DNA of 64,000 nt, from the NCBI GenBank assembly GCA_029964075.1, contig CM057135.1, positions 9,078,863 through 9,142,862 of the forward strand, read 5' to 3'. This document shows positions 30,801-40,557 of the stretch, in pieces; positions within the stretch are counted from its first letter, which is position 1, and each line of letters opens with the position of its first letter. Below the pieces are notes generated by a model. That model was not told where the DNA came from. It was given only the letters and a program-made list of their open reading frames with translations, and did no database searches. The stretch comes from Patiria pectinifera (Eukaryota; Echinodermata; Asteroidea; Valvatida; Asterinidae). The position numbers and the translations under genes are program-made.

Positions 30801-32264
30801 TTGTGTAAGTGTTTGGGCAAATTTGGTTGATTGTAATCACGCTAATTAGCATAATTAATATTTGCATTTACGGAAAGTCCGTAAAATAACGGCAAAAAAT
30901 ACGGAATATTTCAATTTACGGAGTCCGTAAATTTACGGTTATTTTTAACAGTGCAAACAAGCCGTCGAGTTACATCACCTACCTCGATGCAAACAATCTG
31001 TACGGCTGGGCCATGAGTCAATCAATACCTGCCGTACAAAGACTTTAAATGGGCGTCTACAAAAACGTTTACCGAGTCCAAGATGTTATCTCTCAGGAAA
31101 ACGTCAAACACCGGTTACTGCTTTGAAGTAGACCTCGATTACCCGGACAATCTCCACGACCTGCACAACGATTACCCCCTAGCGCCAGAAAACATCGTCA
31201 TACCAAAAGAATGGATGTCTGATTATCAAAACGAGTTATTAGATACCGAACCTAGTAGCAACGTGCAAAAATTAACGTGTACCCTTAATCCTAAACAAAA
31301 ATATGTTTTGCACTACGTCACGTTGCAGTTGTATCTCAAACTCGGCTTGAAACTTAAAAAGGTGCATCGAGTGCTGCAATTTAAACAAGCGCCTTGGATG
31401 GCATCTTACATAGACAAAAACACGCAACTCCGAACAAAGGCGACCTCTGATTTTGAGAAAGACTTTTTTAAACTGATGAATAACAGCGTGTTTGGTAAAA
31501 CGATGGAAAACGTCAGAAACAGGATTGACGGTTACCTACTCAGAGACAGTAACGATGACGATCGAGATAAAAACCAAAAAATTATACAGAAACCGAGCTA
31601 CAAAACGACGACGTCATTTTCAGAATGCAAATTGTCATTTGTCGAAAAGTACAAGACTAAAACCGTGTTAAACAAACCAATCTATTGCGGAGTGAGTATC
31701 TTGGATCTATCTAAGACGCTGATGTACGATTTTTATTACAACCATTTGAAAGACAAGTACAAAGAGAAAATCAGGTTGATGTACACAGATACAGACAGTT
31801 TGGTACTCGTAGTGCATACGGACGACGTATACAAAGATATGCAGCAAAACGGGCAACAATACGACCTTTCGAATTATCAGACGGATCATCCTTTGTACGA
31901 TCCAACCAATAAGAAAGTGATCGGTAAATTTAAAGACGAGTTTGGAGGTAAAATAGTCAAAGAAGTCGTTTGTATAAGACCTAAAATGTACTCGATTTTA
32001 ACCGCTGACATCAACTTGAAAAAAGCCAAGGGTGTCACAAAATCGGTCACCTCTAAGAAATTAAAACACCGACACTATTACGACTGCATCTTAAACAAGA
32101 AATCTCATTACGAAACCATGACTCACATTAGATCGGAAAATCACATTCTTTACAACGTATCTCAAAATAAACTATTGTTGAGTCCGTTGGACACAAAGAG
32201 GTACATTTTACCGGATGGAATACACACGCTCGCTTATGGTCACCGTAATCTAGATATTAATTAG
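27870..32264 (+). pseudogene. Polinton protein-primed family B DNA polymerase, disrupted
   Basis: Three open segments (27870-29567, 29564-30379, 31083-32264) make one PolB. The N-terminal region has a SAP-like segment (LRKKKLHELKQIV) and a C2H2-like RRCLCHYRTQVKLDRHMTDC. Exonuclease block I is VVYADFES (about 29262). The polymerase carries the motif-A region YLDANNLYGW (about 30985-31010), motif B NNSVFGKTM (about 31480) and motif C YTDTDSL (about 31785). It is broken by a frameshift near 29510-29560, a 574-bp palindromic transposon at 30380, and a stop/frameshift near 31045. In Polintons this enzyme replicates the element DNA from a terminal protein. The ATG lies in the taataaATGG context. 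The 3' end overlaps the convergent integrase by 8 bp. Confidence 0.92.
30380..30953. mobile_element. Palindromic MITE (CACTG ends, 2-bp TSD) inside PolB
   Basis: This 574-bp insert is almost wholly self-complementary: cactgttaaaaatgtccgta at the left equals the inverse of the right end, and arms of about 280 bp meet near 30665. CA is duplicated on both sides (30378-30379, 30954-30955). CACTG termini and a 2-bp duplication suggest a CACTA/EnSpm-type non-autonomous element. The PolB frame is continuous across the site if the insert and one CA are ignored. Confidence 0.85.
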
Positions 32265-33258
32265 GCGGTAATTGCGTGCCCTCGGGTACGACTTGAAGCT
32301 CTTGTCTCACAAAACTCCTTTTTGGGCCGTCTTGCAGGTAATAAAGAGTAGGACCCGTCGTGACTTTTTTACCTTCAATCATTTTAAATTGACTCGTTCT
32401 TTTTTCCACGTTGAAGATGTCTACGCTCCAAATGGGATCCGTGGCTCTTCTAGAAGTTCCACCCTCTTGCTCACCCGGGTAATATAAATATCTAACCATA
32501 GCGTCTTGCGGTAATTGGTGCTCTTTTGTTTTAACAGGGTTAGCCGGCGATTGCCGGACCTGTTTTAGTTTAACCGCCTGTGACGGCGCTTTAGCTATTA
32601 ATCTCGTCGTTTCATCGTTTATAGCTTTGATCACGCTGGGTAATCGCTCGACCCATTGCGTGTTTCTACTCTCGGGATTTAACATTTCTTGAGCGTACTG
32701 ATGACCAAACAGTCTCTCGGCTAGCGTTCGATTAAATCTTTCTACTATACCCTGCGATCGGTGGTTTCCGGGTTCGCCTACGATAATCTCGACGTTTTTT
32801 GAGGCCATCCATTTTTAAAATGCTCCTTTAAATTCGGTACCGGCGTCTACTCTCAACGTTGTAGGGTAACTCAAAGGCGACCTCGCGTAAATCTTGACGA
32901 TAGCATCTCGCGTGGAATCTGCCGTTTTAGAAACCAAAGGTTCTGCTTCGTGGTATCGACTCGCAACATCGACAACCGTCAAAGCGTATTTATAAGTCTT
33001 GCGTTTTACTTTATCCCAGGGTAGGTATAGCACATCCATTTGGTGAAAGTCGTTTGGTGTTTCAAACTCTCGCGATGTACTCGTAGGCCTGGGTACATAC
33101 GCAGGACCCGGTAGATAAATTTGCCATATCGCTTGTTTTTTAAGCCAATCTCTGATTACCTTTTTATCGATTTTTGTTTTATCGTGTAAATGGTCGACGG
33201 CACTTTCACCTCTCCAATAACCGCTCGGGCTATAATACAGTTTAGATAATGTTTGCAT
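32257..33258 (-). pseudogene. Polinton retroviral-type integrase, one nonsense codon
   Basis: This encodes an rve-superfamily integrase of the type that Polintons use for insertion. A zinc/HTH-like N-terminal part includes DHLHDKTKIDKKVIRDWL. The catalytic Asp is in HQMDVLYLPWDKV, the second Asp is in RVDAGTEFKG, and the Glu is in GIVERFNRTL. A chromodomain-like C-terminal part follows with DPIWSVDIFNVEKR and LQDGPKRSFV. A TAA at 32815-32817, in the same frame, splits it between the second Asp and the Glu. The ATG at 33258 lies 31 bp from the divergent plus-strand ORF, implying a shared promoter. The 3' end overlaps PolB. Confidence 0.9.
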
Positions 33259-33289
33259 ATTATTTAATATTAAAGACGTTTATAATAAT

Positions 33290-33712
33290 ATGGCCAGCGT
33301 TGCTATGATGTTAGGAGGTGCGATCGTCAACGCCTTAGCTTTTACAGGTTCAAACTTTTTATTTTCAAATCTGAAACAGAGTGACGAGGAGCGTAAGAGA
33401 CACGATTTAGCGATAGAACAACTCTCAGCCGCCAAAGATAAGTGGCAACGAGAACGAACGAAATATCTAGATTTTCTAAACGAACGTATCAGAAAACAAA
33501 ATGCTTCTAAAGAAACATTTTCTAACGCAGACCGAGCGTTGCGTTACTACAACGAGGTGAGTGGACAATCTACCGAACTACCCGTAGGACTGCAACGCGA
33601 ACCCAAACTCGAAGATTTTTACGAGCCTAGCGACCAACAAATAGAAAAAGAACTGGTGTTTATCGCGGGAGGAACGCTATTGGTGGGCTTCTTAGCTTAC
33701 AGATACCTTTAA
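33290..33712 (+). CDS. Small two-membrane-segment Polinton protein (140 aa)
   Basis: This has an N-terminal hydrophobic helix (about residues 5-28, with GGAIVNALAFTG), a charged coiled-coil middle (residues 30-75, rich in K, E, R and Q), and a C-terminal membrane segment (LVFIAGGTLLVGFLAYRYL). I know related proteins as recurrent Polinton ORFs, but no function is established. The frame is intact. It sits between integrase and the major capsid gene, so a capsid-associated or membrane role is plausible, by inference. The start follows ttataataatATGG, 31 bp from the divergent integrase start. Confidence 0.65.
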   Translation: MASVAMMLGGAIVNALAFTGSNFLFSNLKQSDEERKRHDLAIEQLSAAKDKWQRERTKYLDFLNERIRKQNASKETFSNADRALRYYNEVSGQSTELPVGLQREPKLEDFYEPSDQQIEKELVFIAGGTLLVGFLAYRYL

Positions 33713-33734
33713 ATTTAAAACTCGTATAAATAAA

Positions 33735-35003
33735 ATGAATGCGTATGGAAAAAAAGCTCAATCCCAGCAGACTATTAAAAATACCCAGATCTATCAAGGG
33801 TGAGAGAAAAGAGGTGGTCATTACCCACAATCCCAGTAGTATATCGGCGGGGCAAACGCTGAGGGTCAAGTTTCCTCAATTGGGTGTAGACGACGTGATC
33901 GTACCCGGCACTTGTAAACTAGCTTTCAATTTAGAACTCGAAGGTGGAAGCGACAACAATAGAACCATTTTTGGTAATTTAGCCAGAAGTTTAGTCAGCG
34001 AAATCAGCGTCAGGCTTCAAGGTCACGAAATTGTGAGTTATCGTCACGCCGACGTGTATCACAACTTTAAAGACAATTGGATCAACAGCTCGACGACTCG
34101 AAACATGGCGTACTTGGGCATAGAAAAAGAAAACGTGTCTAAACTAAGAACTGGGGCTGAAGATGCTAACGCGGGCGCCAACAACGGTAAGGATCAAGCT
34201 ATCGCAGATGCCTATGGTAACAGATATTGTATTCCCCTAGACATTGACATACTGACTTCGCATCACCCTTTTTACCCCAGCGGTTTAAAACAACCTCTGA
34301 CGTACGAGATAAAGTTTAACGATCACAAAAAAGTAGTCAACAGTTCAGATACGGCGGCGATGTATTCTATCTCAGACTTGTCTCTCGAATACGAAGTGGT
34401 GACCAACAGAGACCTAGCTATCACCATCAGGAATAAACACAAGGGGTTAATGCAATATCTGTTTGATAAAATCCACTCGCTAGAAGTTAGATCCGTCAAC
34501 AAATCGGACACGCTTTGGAACGTCAGCGTCAATCAACCCATCAGGAGTCTCAAGGGTATTTTGTTTTTGTTTAAAGATCCCGCGGTCAAGAATCCGCAGC
34601 GATTTTACAATCCAAAAAAAACCAAAACATCGGTGACCGTAGAAGGTAAACCCAATCAACTCTACAGTCAAGGCATGTTTCAGTATCAACACTGGAATGA
34701 AATCAACAAGTTCTTTGGAGACAGCGATACCGAAAGCGGGCGCGGAGTAGCTAAAGACTTAAATTTGACGGGTTTTGACCTCGGAGACTACCTAAAAGAC
34801 AAGTACGGTCTGTGGCTCGATTTTAGAAGTAACGACGACAATTCGCTCACGGATCCGGTAGGAAACTCGGAGACGGAGGAGGCATCAACATTCAATTTAA
34901 CAGAGAAGCCGAAAGTCAAGGTGACCTCACGATGTACGTATTTTTAGTCATGGATGCTCAATTGAACTTGGACGACGGGAATTTTAAATCTCTGTTAAGT
35001 TAA
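33735..35003 (+). pseudogene. Polinton major capsid protein (double jelly-roll), frameshifted
   Basis: The long frame (33739-34947) has the features of the Polinton MCP: the EVVITHNPSSISAGQTLRVK N-terminal strand, an FGNLARSLVSEISVRLQG strand, a central YCIPLDIDILTSHHPFYP motif, SLKGILFLFKDP and FQYQHWNEINKFFG. This is the double jelly-roll major capsid family that builds pseudo-hexameric capsomers. Near 34865-34890 the frame shifts by one base, and the true C-terminus (MYVFLVMDAQLN, DGNFKSLLS) is read in another frame up to the TAA at 35001. A first ATG at 33735 in another frame (MNAYGKK) suggests an additional small indel at the 5' end. The ATPase ATG follows 1 bp after the MCP stop. Confidence 0.85.
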
Positions 35004-35004
35004 A

Positions 35005-35610
35005 ATGACACAACCGCATTGCGCTTTAATCGTCGGCAAAACAAATTCGGGCAAAACCAAATGGATTTTGGATCTGTTAGAGTCGGACTATAAAAACACA
35101 TTTGAAGCGATAGTCATCATTTGCCCTACCATATTTAAAAACAAAACGTACATCGAAAGAAAGTGGATTCAAGCAGATCCCGAGGTATACCTCTGCGATC
35201 CGGAATTGTACAAGATGACGCTCAACGAAGCGATCGATTTTTACAGGAAAATATTTGAAGGTGTTGCCACGTTGTTTATCGTGGACAATTGCTCTTCGGA
35301 TCAAGAGATTAAATACCGTAAAAAGACGTGCGCTTTAAGCAAGATGGCATTTAGCGGAAGACACGTAAATCACAGCTGTTGGTTACTGACCCAAAAGTAC
35401 AACAGCGTTTTAAAAGATTATAGAGAAAACACGGCTTGGTTGGCGTTATTTTACTGCAAAGATAAAACATCGTTTGATCAAGCGTTAGACGAAAACGACG
35501 TCGTACCGATTGAAGAACGAGATTATATAAAACGACGTTTGAGAGATGTGAAATATAGTAAATTGGTCGTATACACCGAACCTCCAGTTAGTTACGAGCT
35601 ACTTGAGTAG
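35005..35610 (+). CDS. Polinton packaging ATPase (FtsK/HerA type)
   Basis: This is an intact 201-aa frame. The P-loop is IVGKTNSGKTKWIL (residues 10-23) and the Walker B is ATLFIVDNC (residues 87-95). A conserved FSGRHVNHSCWLLTQKYNSV (residues 114-133) follows, in the sensor/arginine-finger region of DNA-virus A32-like ATPases. It is expected to pump DNA into the capsid using ATP. The start codon is 1 bp after the MCP stop, so it is probably co-transcribed with the MCP. The length is normal for the family. Confidence 0.9.
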   Translation: MTQPHCALIVGKTNSGKTKWILDLLESDYKNTFEAIVIICPTIFKNKTYIERKWIQADPEVYLCDPELYKMTLNEAIDFYRKIFEGVATLFIVDNCSSDQEIKYRKKTCALSKMAFSGRHVNHSCWLLTQKYNSVLKDYRENTAWLALFYCKDKTSFDQALDENDVVPIEERDYIKRRLRDVKYSKLVVYTEPPVSYELLE

Positions 35611-35672
35611 CTAGGTGAGTAACAATTAATAGCTAGTTGAGTAACAATTAATAGCTAGTTGAATAGCAACCT
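35608..35672 (+). repeat. 25-bp tandem repeat after the ATPase gene
   Basis: Three imperfect copies of gttgagtaacaattaatagcta start immediately at the ATPase stop codon. It may act in 3'-end formation, but nothing proves this. Confidence 0.7.
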
Positions 35673-35745
35673 ATTTAACAAGCTACACATGTATTACAAT
35701 TTGTTAATCAACAAACGTCAACAAAATACATTTTGCTGTTAGTAA

Positions 35746-35898
35746 ATGATAGCAATATTTGAGTATTTGCAGTTTTTGGCTATTATCATCATATCGCTTA
35801 ATCTATCGCTTTACACCTACGAATACCTTTGCTTTTGTAACAAAGTTGCAAAAGCTACAACAAAATTAAATTCGTTTCTAAATAAATGGAGGACCTAA
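35746..35898 (+). CDS. Tiny membrane protein (50 aa) of Polinton
   Basis: The frame starts in gtaaATGATAGC. Its first half is strongly hydrophobic (FLAIIIISLNLSLY) and a basic tail follows with a KVAKATTKLN stretch. It overlaps the start of the next ORF by 13 bp. I infer a real gene from its start context and compact placement. No homology is claimed. Confidence 0.4.
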   Translation: MIAIFEYLQFLAIIIISLNLSLYTYEYLCFCNKVAKATTKLNSFLNKWRT

Positions 35899-36433
35899 AA
35901 CTGACTTTAACGAACGAACAAGATCACAACGCAGAACATAAAGATCGTTTGTGCGGTGTCGTTAGGAATACACCGTTAAACATATCGAAGCTCTTAACAG
36001 TAAAGAACTCGACAAGCTGTATCATCTGTACGAAACTAAATTTGGAAATGAAATTGTTCAAACTGTTGGTAAATACACTTTAAGTCTATTTTCGAGAGTG
36101 TTAGCTGTGGTTACACCCGTACAAGTTTTAGGATATAACGTCACTATAGATTCTGAAGAAGAACTCACCAACGACTTGAGTTCTGATCCTATTATAAGCG
36201 CGAGTATGGCTGGTATGTTGAGCGACGTTTGTTACAAGTACGGAACTTTTATATCACCCCTAGTTGCTACGATTATCACAACAAAACATTTGAAATTTAA
36301 TAAACCTAATATAATAAATGGAAGATCAGAAAGCAGCGACAGCAACGCCTGCAGCTCAACCAGCAGAGACAGAGACGCCCCAACCGATAAAAACAACGTC
36401 ATCACCGACGGTAACGAGAGTGACCAAGACTAA
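35886..36433 (+). pseudogene. Unidentified Polinton gene, frameshifted
   Basis: The start is aaataaATGGAGG. The initial frame (35886 onward) shifts near 35950-35975 into a frame readable to 36433, with ELDKLYHLYETKFG, VGKYTLSLFSRVLAVVTPVQ and a hydrophobic SASMAGMLSDVCYKYGTF. I do not recognise a family. It may be membrane-associated. The C-terminal end overlaps the following ORF (36318) in another frame. One or two indels make it non-functional here. Confidence 0.5.
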
Positions 36434-36701
36434 AAATCCTAAACGAATACAGCAGGGTAAAGCTTTAGCCGAGCACAATAGACAGATGAAATTAAAATTA
36501 GCAAAAATGGACATAGCATCGGTCGATAATACGAGCTCCCCAGACTACAACTCTTGGGCGATGTGGGGGGCTATAGCGTCTATAATAGGAGTGGGGCTGC
36601 TGGTACTAAAAAGTAAGGCAACTGCGCCGGTAGAACAGCCAGTGCCGGTAGTCACGCAACCCACTACACCCAGCGTCCCCAAAACGCTAGACATGGAATA
36701 A
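36318..36701 (+). CDS. Basic, single-membrane-segment Polinton protein (127 aa)
   Basis: This has a Thr/Ala/Pro-rich N-terminal third, then a basic cluster NPKRIQQGKALAEHNRQMK (about residues 41-59), one membrane segment (WAMWGAIASIIGVGLLVL, about 80-97), and a Pro/Val/Thr tail. Proteins with a KxPxRxxxGKxLAExNR-type motif followed by a membrane segment recur in animal Polintons, to my knowledge without an assigned role. The start is in taataaATGG. The frame is intact. Confidence 0.6.
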   Translation: MEDQKAATATPAAQPAETETPQPIKTTSSPTVTRVTKTKNPKRIQQGKALAEHNRQMKLKLAKMDIASVDNTSSPDYNSWAMWGAIASIIGVGLLVLKSKATAPVEQPVPVVTQPTTPSVPKTLDME

Positions 36702-36733
36702 ACAGCAATTTAAAAATTGTTATATTAAAAACG

Positions 36734-36892
36734 ATGAGTAACTTTGACACCAACGGAATAGCCGGATTTAAACAAACTAAGCGTAGAAGATATGGGTAAA
36801 TTGACGGGCATTATAAGTGGAGCTCTGGCCACGCAAAATTGGTTGGTGACCCAGGGTATACTACCGGGCAGTATAATGAAAACGGCATAATT
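36734..36892 (+). pseudogene. Short Polinton ORF with a one-base frameshift
   Basis: The ATG at 36734 reads SNFDTNGIAGFKQ. The continuation in another frame reads LSVEDMGKLTGIISGALATQ and NWLVTQGILPG to a TAA at 36890. The shift lies at about 36779. It is small, hydrophobic at the C-terminus, and of unknown function. It is included because the two frames abut and make one sensible protein. Confidence 0.45.
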
Positions 36893-36912
36893 TAAATAGG
36901 TTTATTAAATAA

Positions 36913-38163
36913 ATGGCTGAAGGAGGATTTGACTTTGACCCCGTTGATGATTACGATTACGATGAAGATGATGATGATGTAGCAGAGACCAATCTGGACG
37001 ACAACTTTGATACTCCTGCACCACCAATCCTCACTACCGACATAGATGACGTTTCAGGAAGAAGCATGCTCACTAATGGGCGCGTTGATGAGTTTTACGA
37101 TACTTATAACATATACAATAAACCAATATCTCCGAGATACGAAAACTTTATTCTCAACACAGAAGGTTTATTTTATGACACTTATAAAGGCTTACTAAGG
37201 TTAACGGATCAAAGAAAACCAGACAGATTCTTGACTCTGAGGACTATAGATTTAAATGTAAGAAAGATGGGTTTAAACGGTAGAGATTTTATTAGAAATA
37301 AATTAGGTTTTACGCATTACGAACGTAAGACACTCAGTGACGATCAAAGCCAACACCTGCAATCGATACAACCCGAGAGTATCCCCATGACAGAACTACC
37401 CAGAGTCACCGATGAGGTAATCGAGATTATAGACGATTTAGAACAAGACACCGGCGCTCAAACAGAAGGATTGAATTACAGAGAACTCCAGGGTTTAGAC
37501 AAAACTCTTCAGACGTTGAGAGGTAACCTAGAACTTAATTTAGCGCGTCTCACAGAACTGGACCGAGAGATTGCGGCCACGAGACAAGAACTCGACGAAT
37601 CTCACAGCGAAGAGGGTCGACGAGAGTTAAACGATAAATTCAGCGACTTGAACGTTGAAAGATCTGCCAGATTAGAAGCCGCAAAAGCCAACGAACGAGG
37701 GCTCAAAAGTCAGATCGCTAGAATCAAAGAAACGATTAATAAAATATTAGGCGACGACACGACTCTGGCGGAAAAGATCAGAACTCTGTTTAGAGAACAA
37801 GGTGTGACCGTAGTGAGTATTTTAGCCGCTTTGAGTTTAGCCATCAGCACGATAGTGAGTAGCATCGTCGCTAGCGTGAGAGGTGCAGGTGCCCCACCCG
37901 CGCCATCGCCAACACCTGCACCAACACCAACACCAAAAGGCGGTATCAAAGAGTGGATTTCAAAACAACTCGCTAATTTTGCATCTGCTCTTCAAAAACT
38001 GGGAGTGAGCGCGTTGGGTGCTCTGCCGGGTATCATAGGCAGCGTACTCAGTTGGATATTTAACGCGCTGAGTAAGTCCGTATTGTGGTTGGCCGAACAC
38101 GTGTGGGCTTTGTTTTTGGGTGTGGGAGCCTTGGTGTTTGCGTACCTGCAAAAGCGATGGTAG
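36913..38163 (+). CDS. Acidic coiled-coil, C-terminally hydrophobic Polinton protein (416 aa)
   Basis: The N-terminal 40 residues are highly acidic (DYDYDEDDDDVAE). Residues 60-150 contain YENFILNTEGLFYDTYKG and FLTLRTIDLNVRKMGLNGRDF. A long helical coiled coil spans about residues 190-280. A membrane segment follows at about 295-320 (VSILAALSLAISTIVSSIVASV). A Pro/Ala/Thr linker and a second hydrophobic region to the C-terminus (LVFAYLQKRW) complete it. I know the layout as a recurrent Polinton ORF of unknown function. A structural or membrane-active protein is plausible. The start is in ttaaataaATGG. The stop lies 42 bp before the bidirectional hairpin. Confidence 0.7.
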   Translation: MAEGGFDFDPVDDYDYDEDDDDVAETNLDDNFDTPAPPILTTDIDDVSGRSMLTNGRVDEFYDTYNIYNKPISPRYENFILNTEGLFYDTYKGLLRLTDQRKPDRFLTLRTIDLNVRKMGLNGRDFIRNKLGFTHYERKTLSDDQSQHLQSIQPESIPMTELPRVTDEVIEIIDDLEQDTGAQTEGLNYRELQGLDKTLQTLRGNLELNLARLTELDREIAATRQELDESHSEEGRRELNDKFSDLNVERSARLEAAKANERGLKSQIARIKETINKILGDDTTLAEKIRTLFREQGVTVVSILAALSLAISTIVSSIVASVRGAGAPPAPSPTPAPTPTPKGGIKEWISKQLANFASALQKLGVSALGALPGIIGSVLSWIFNALSKSVLWLAEHVWALFLGVGALVFAYLQKRW

Positions 38164-38201
38164 TTATAGTTGTAATCAAGTTTAAACAAAAAAATAAAAG
38201 C

Positions 38202-38236
38202 CTTACCAGCACAAAGTTGGTAAGGCTTATTTTTTT
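38202..38236. terminator. Bidirectional hairpin between convergent Polinton genes
   Basis: The arms aagccttacca and tggtaaggctt form a perfect 11-bp stem with a loop, followed by an A/T tract on each side. The same stem lies at 6041-6071 in Polinton copy 2. It sits between the stops of the 416-aa gene (plus) and the 463-aa gene (minus). Confidence 0.75.
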
Positions 38237-38259
38237 GTGTTGTGAGATTAGAGTGTGAC

Positions 38260-39651
38260 TTATCGCGTTGCCTCATAAGCTAAAATACCCATGCCAACGA
38301 TAGCTAATATTCCTACCGTCAACGATAATTTTTCGTCTTGGTGAGTTTGTAGTTTCGTGGGTTCTTGGCTTAAAACTGTAGGTGTTGGTGAGGGTGTAGG
38401 TGCAGGTGTTGGTGATACAACATCGTTCGTCATAGGCTCTGGGGGTGTTGGTGGCGCGACGTCATGTGTGTCATCAAAAGAGTCGTCCGGTTGAGGTTGT
38501 GAGTTTAAATCTAACACCAAACCAGTGTTCATACTCTGGGTAGCGATTTGAAGATTGTTGTTATAGCCGTCGTGCGTTCCAACCCTCAAGTTCATATCCG
38601 ATGGAATTAAATACAACCCCGGTTTTACGACAAAATGTAAAGGCGTTCTGGCATACTGCAAAGAGTCTTGAAATTGATTGATACTCGTTTCCATGTCGTC
38701 TACTGCATTGATGATATCTTCAACGATGACGTTAAATTGTCTCTGAGCGTCTAATCCCGTGCCTGGTGATAATACGCTCGTTTTTGTTTGAGCCTGCGCA
38801 CCGAGTAAAGCGTACACGTAAGATCTGATCGATTCGTTGATCTTTATGATTCCTGCGGGGGTAAACGAACTTGTGTCGGGTATAAAATCTAACCAAGCCT
38901 TTTGTACCGATTCGTTTTGTTCGATGTAAATAACCGTCCAAGGAACGTAACTGCTTCCACTCTTTTTAGGACTGTCTAGACCGTGGTAGCCGCCGTAAAG
39001 AACGTTGGGTTTGTTGGGTAGTGCTTTATCATATTCACCAACCGCCACAAACTTGCCTTTATTAAAGATATATGAGGTACCTAAACCGTTAGATTTTGTG
39101 TCTCTCGTCTGTTTAAAAGACTTGTTTTGATCTATGCCAAACAACAAACAGGTATCGGTAAATGCTCTGTGATTATAACTGTTGTCTAGAGCGTTAAATG
39201 CGTCATCTCCCGGTAAAGGAGCGGCAATGTCGTACAGGATCTTTCTAACAGTAAAATATAAATGAAAGTTAAAGATGGCCCAAACGTAACGGTTGCTCGC
39301 GTTTAAAAGATCAAATCCAATACCGCAGCCCGTAGTAGCACAGTAGATCGCAAAATTTAACTGATTTTGATAAAACGACATGGGGTGTGATTTCCAACGA
39401 TCTACATCCTCGTCCTTTTCAACGTGAGGCAATTTATAGTCCGAGGTTAAGTCGGGAAACATGGTTAAAAACCCGTTGGTATTATTAACTATGACCTCCA
39501 GTTCACTGGGTTTAGTGCTGTTTAAAAACTTTGCTTGGGGTGCAGCTTGATGTTTTATCTCGTTTGCCTTGGCTACATTTTGATTTACTTGTCTCGTTAC
39601 CTGATCGGCTATCGATTGTATCTGCTTTTTTAACGACTTAAAATCACTCAT
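38260..39651 (-). CDS. Large tail-anchored Polinton protein (463 aa)
   Basis: The frame is intact. Residues 1-50 are a helical, coiled-coil-like N-terminus. Residues 90-180 include YQNQLNFAIYCATTGCGIGFD and NRYVWAIFNFHLYFTVRKI. A Pro/Thr-rich linker (about residues 400-435) precedes a single C-terminal membrane segment (LTVGILAIVGMGILAYEA). I recognise the layout as a common large ORF in animal Polintons, of unproven function. The membrane anchor suggests a virion or assembly protein; this is inference. The start codon is in a taataATG context. It is transcribed toward the hairpin and the convergent 416-aa gene. Confidence 0.7.
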   Translation of the reverse strand: MSDFKSLKKQIQSIADQVTRQVNQNVAKANEIKHQAAPQAKFLNSTKPSELEVIVNNTNGFLTMFPDLTSDYKLPHVEKDEDVDRWKSHPMSFYQNQLNFAIYCATTGCGIGFDLLNASNRYVWAIFNFHLYFTVRKILYDIAAPLPGDDAFNALDNSYNHRAFTDTCLLFGIDQNKSFKQTRDTKSNGLGTSYIFNKGKFVAVGEYDKALPNKPNVLYGGYHGLDSPKKSGSSYVPWTVIYIEQNESVQKAWLDFIPDTSSFTPAGIIKINESIRSYVYALLGAQAQTKTSVLSPGTGLDAQRQFNVIVEDIINAVDDMETSINQFQDSLQYARTPLHFVVKPGLYLIPSDMNLRVGTHDGYNNNLQIATQSMNTGLVLDLNSQPQPDDSFDDTHDVAPPTPPEPMTNDVVSPTPAPTPSPTPTVLSQEPTKLQTHQDEKLSLTVGILAIVGMGILAYEATR

Positions 39652-39691
39652 TATTTTAGTTTCAGTTTTAATATAAAAAGACTTTAAAATA

Positions 39692-39835
39692 AATGCATTC
39701 GTTTCACTTGTTTCAAAATGAGCAGACGTTTAAATTAGAAAACGTCGTAGATAATTTAAACGGTCAAAAATCTATACGTGTAAAAAGGTATTCAACAATA
39801 AGGGTGAGGGTATCATTATCGAGTTGGAGATCTTT
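39692..39835 (+). pseudogene. Deleted minor capsid gene: fused remnants
   Basis: The ATG at 39692 (aaaataaATGC) opens about 34 codons of unidentified protein (HSFHLFQNEQTFKLENVV). Then a deletion joins them to the last 14 codons or so of a minor capsid gene (NNKGEGIIIELEIF), which match the end of the intact gene at 4695-4735. About 1.5 kb present in related elements is missing here. So this Polinton lacks its minor capsid protein. Confidence 0.7.
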
Positions 39836-39874
39836 TAATTTTAAAATGTTTTTATATTAAAACACGAGTAATAA

Positions 39875-40557
39875 TGTATTATACCCCGATATTTCTGGAG
39901 ATGTACTCCGATTAAATAGTAACGAAGGAACAATTTCTGGAGATGTACTCCGATTAAATAGTAACGAAGAAACAAAAGTGTACACACTTAAAAAGATTGA
40001 AGAGATTCGATCTTTAATCTTGAAAGAAAAAGACCACCGAGAGCGCACTTATAAAAAAATAAAGAGAAGTCGACACTATTAATTACGTAGAGAAAGGATT
40101 AGAAGGATTGGGGGCTATAGCTGGGGCTGTCAGTATTCCCGCTCTCTTGGGTGTTATATCAGCCCCCGTTGGATTGGTGCTAGAAGGAACGTTTATAGGC
40201 GCTTTTGGTGTAGATATTCTGCTTAGAATCACGTCTAGGCGATTATCCACCAAGCTGAAAAAGCACGACCAGATTAAAATATTAGCAGACTCCAAACTTA
40301 ACACGATTGACGAATACGTGTCTCAAGCCATCAACGACGGAGATATATCGCACGAAGAGTTCTTATTGATTACGAGAGAGCTCGCAAAATTTAACGAGCT
40401 TAAGCAAAAAATTAGAACAAAGACCAGCACAAAGCTTCAAAAAATTAAAAACGATACAGACTTTGAAAAAGAAGTTAAAAAACGGGTAGACGAACGGCTG
40501 GCAAAGAAAAAAAATCTCTTATCGAAAAACTTACAAGTTCAAATTCTCGGTAAATAA
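39875..40557 (+). pseudogene. Conserved Polinton protein with Gly-rich hydrophobic core, damaged
   Basis: The C-terminal 149 residues (40108-40557) are open: LGAIAGAVSIPALLGVISAPVG, then DGDISHEEFLLITRELAKFNE and KKRVDERLAKKK. Upstream, the N-terminal part contains a 41-bp tandem duplication of tttctggagatgtactccgat (39892 and 39933) and frame breaks at about 40060. It is the counterpart of 3932-4666. The gene overlaps the 3' end of the convergent TFIIB-like gene. Confidence 0.7.

Noticed and set aside
37710-37949. Minus-strand ORF opposite the 416-aa gene
   Set aside because: Shadow of the Pro/Thr linker and helical region of the real gene.
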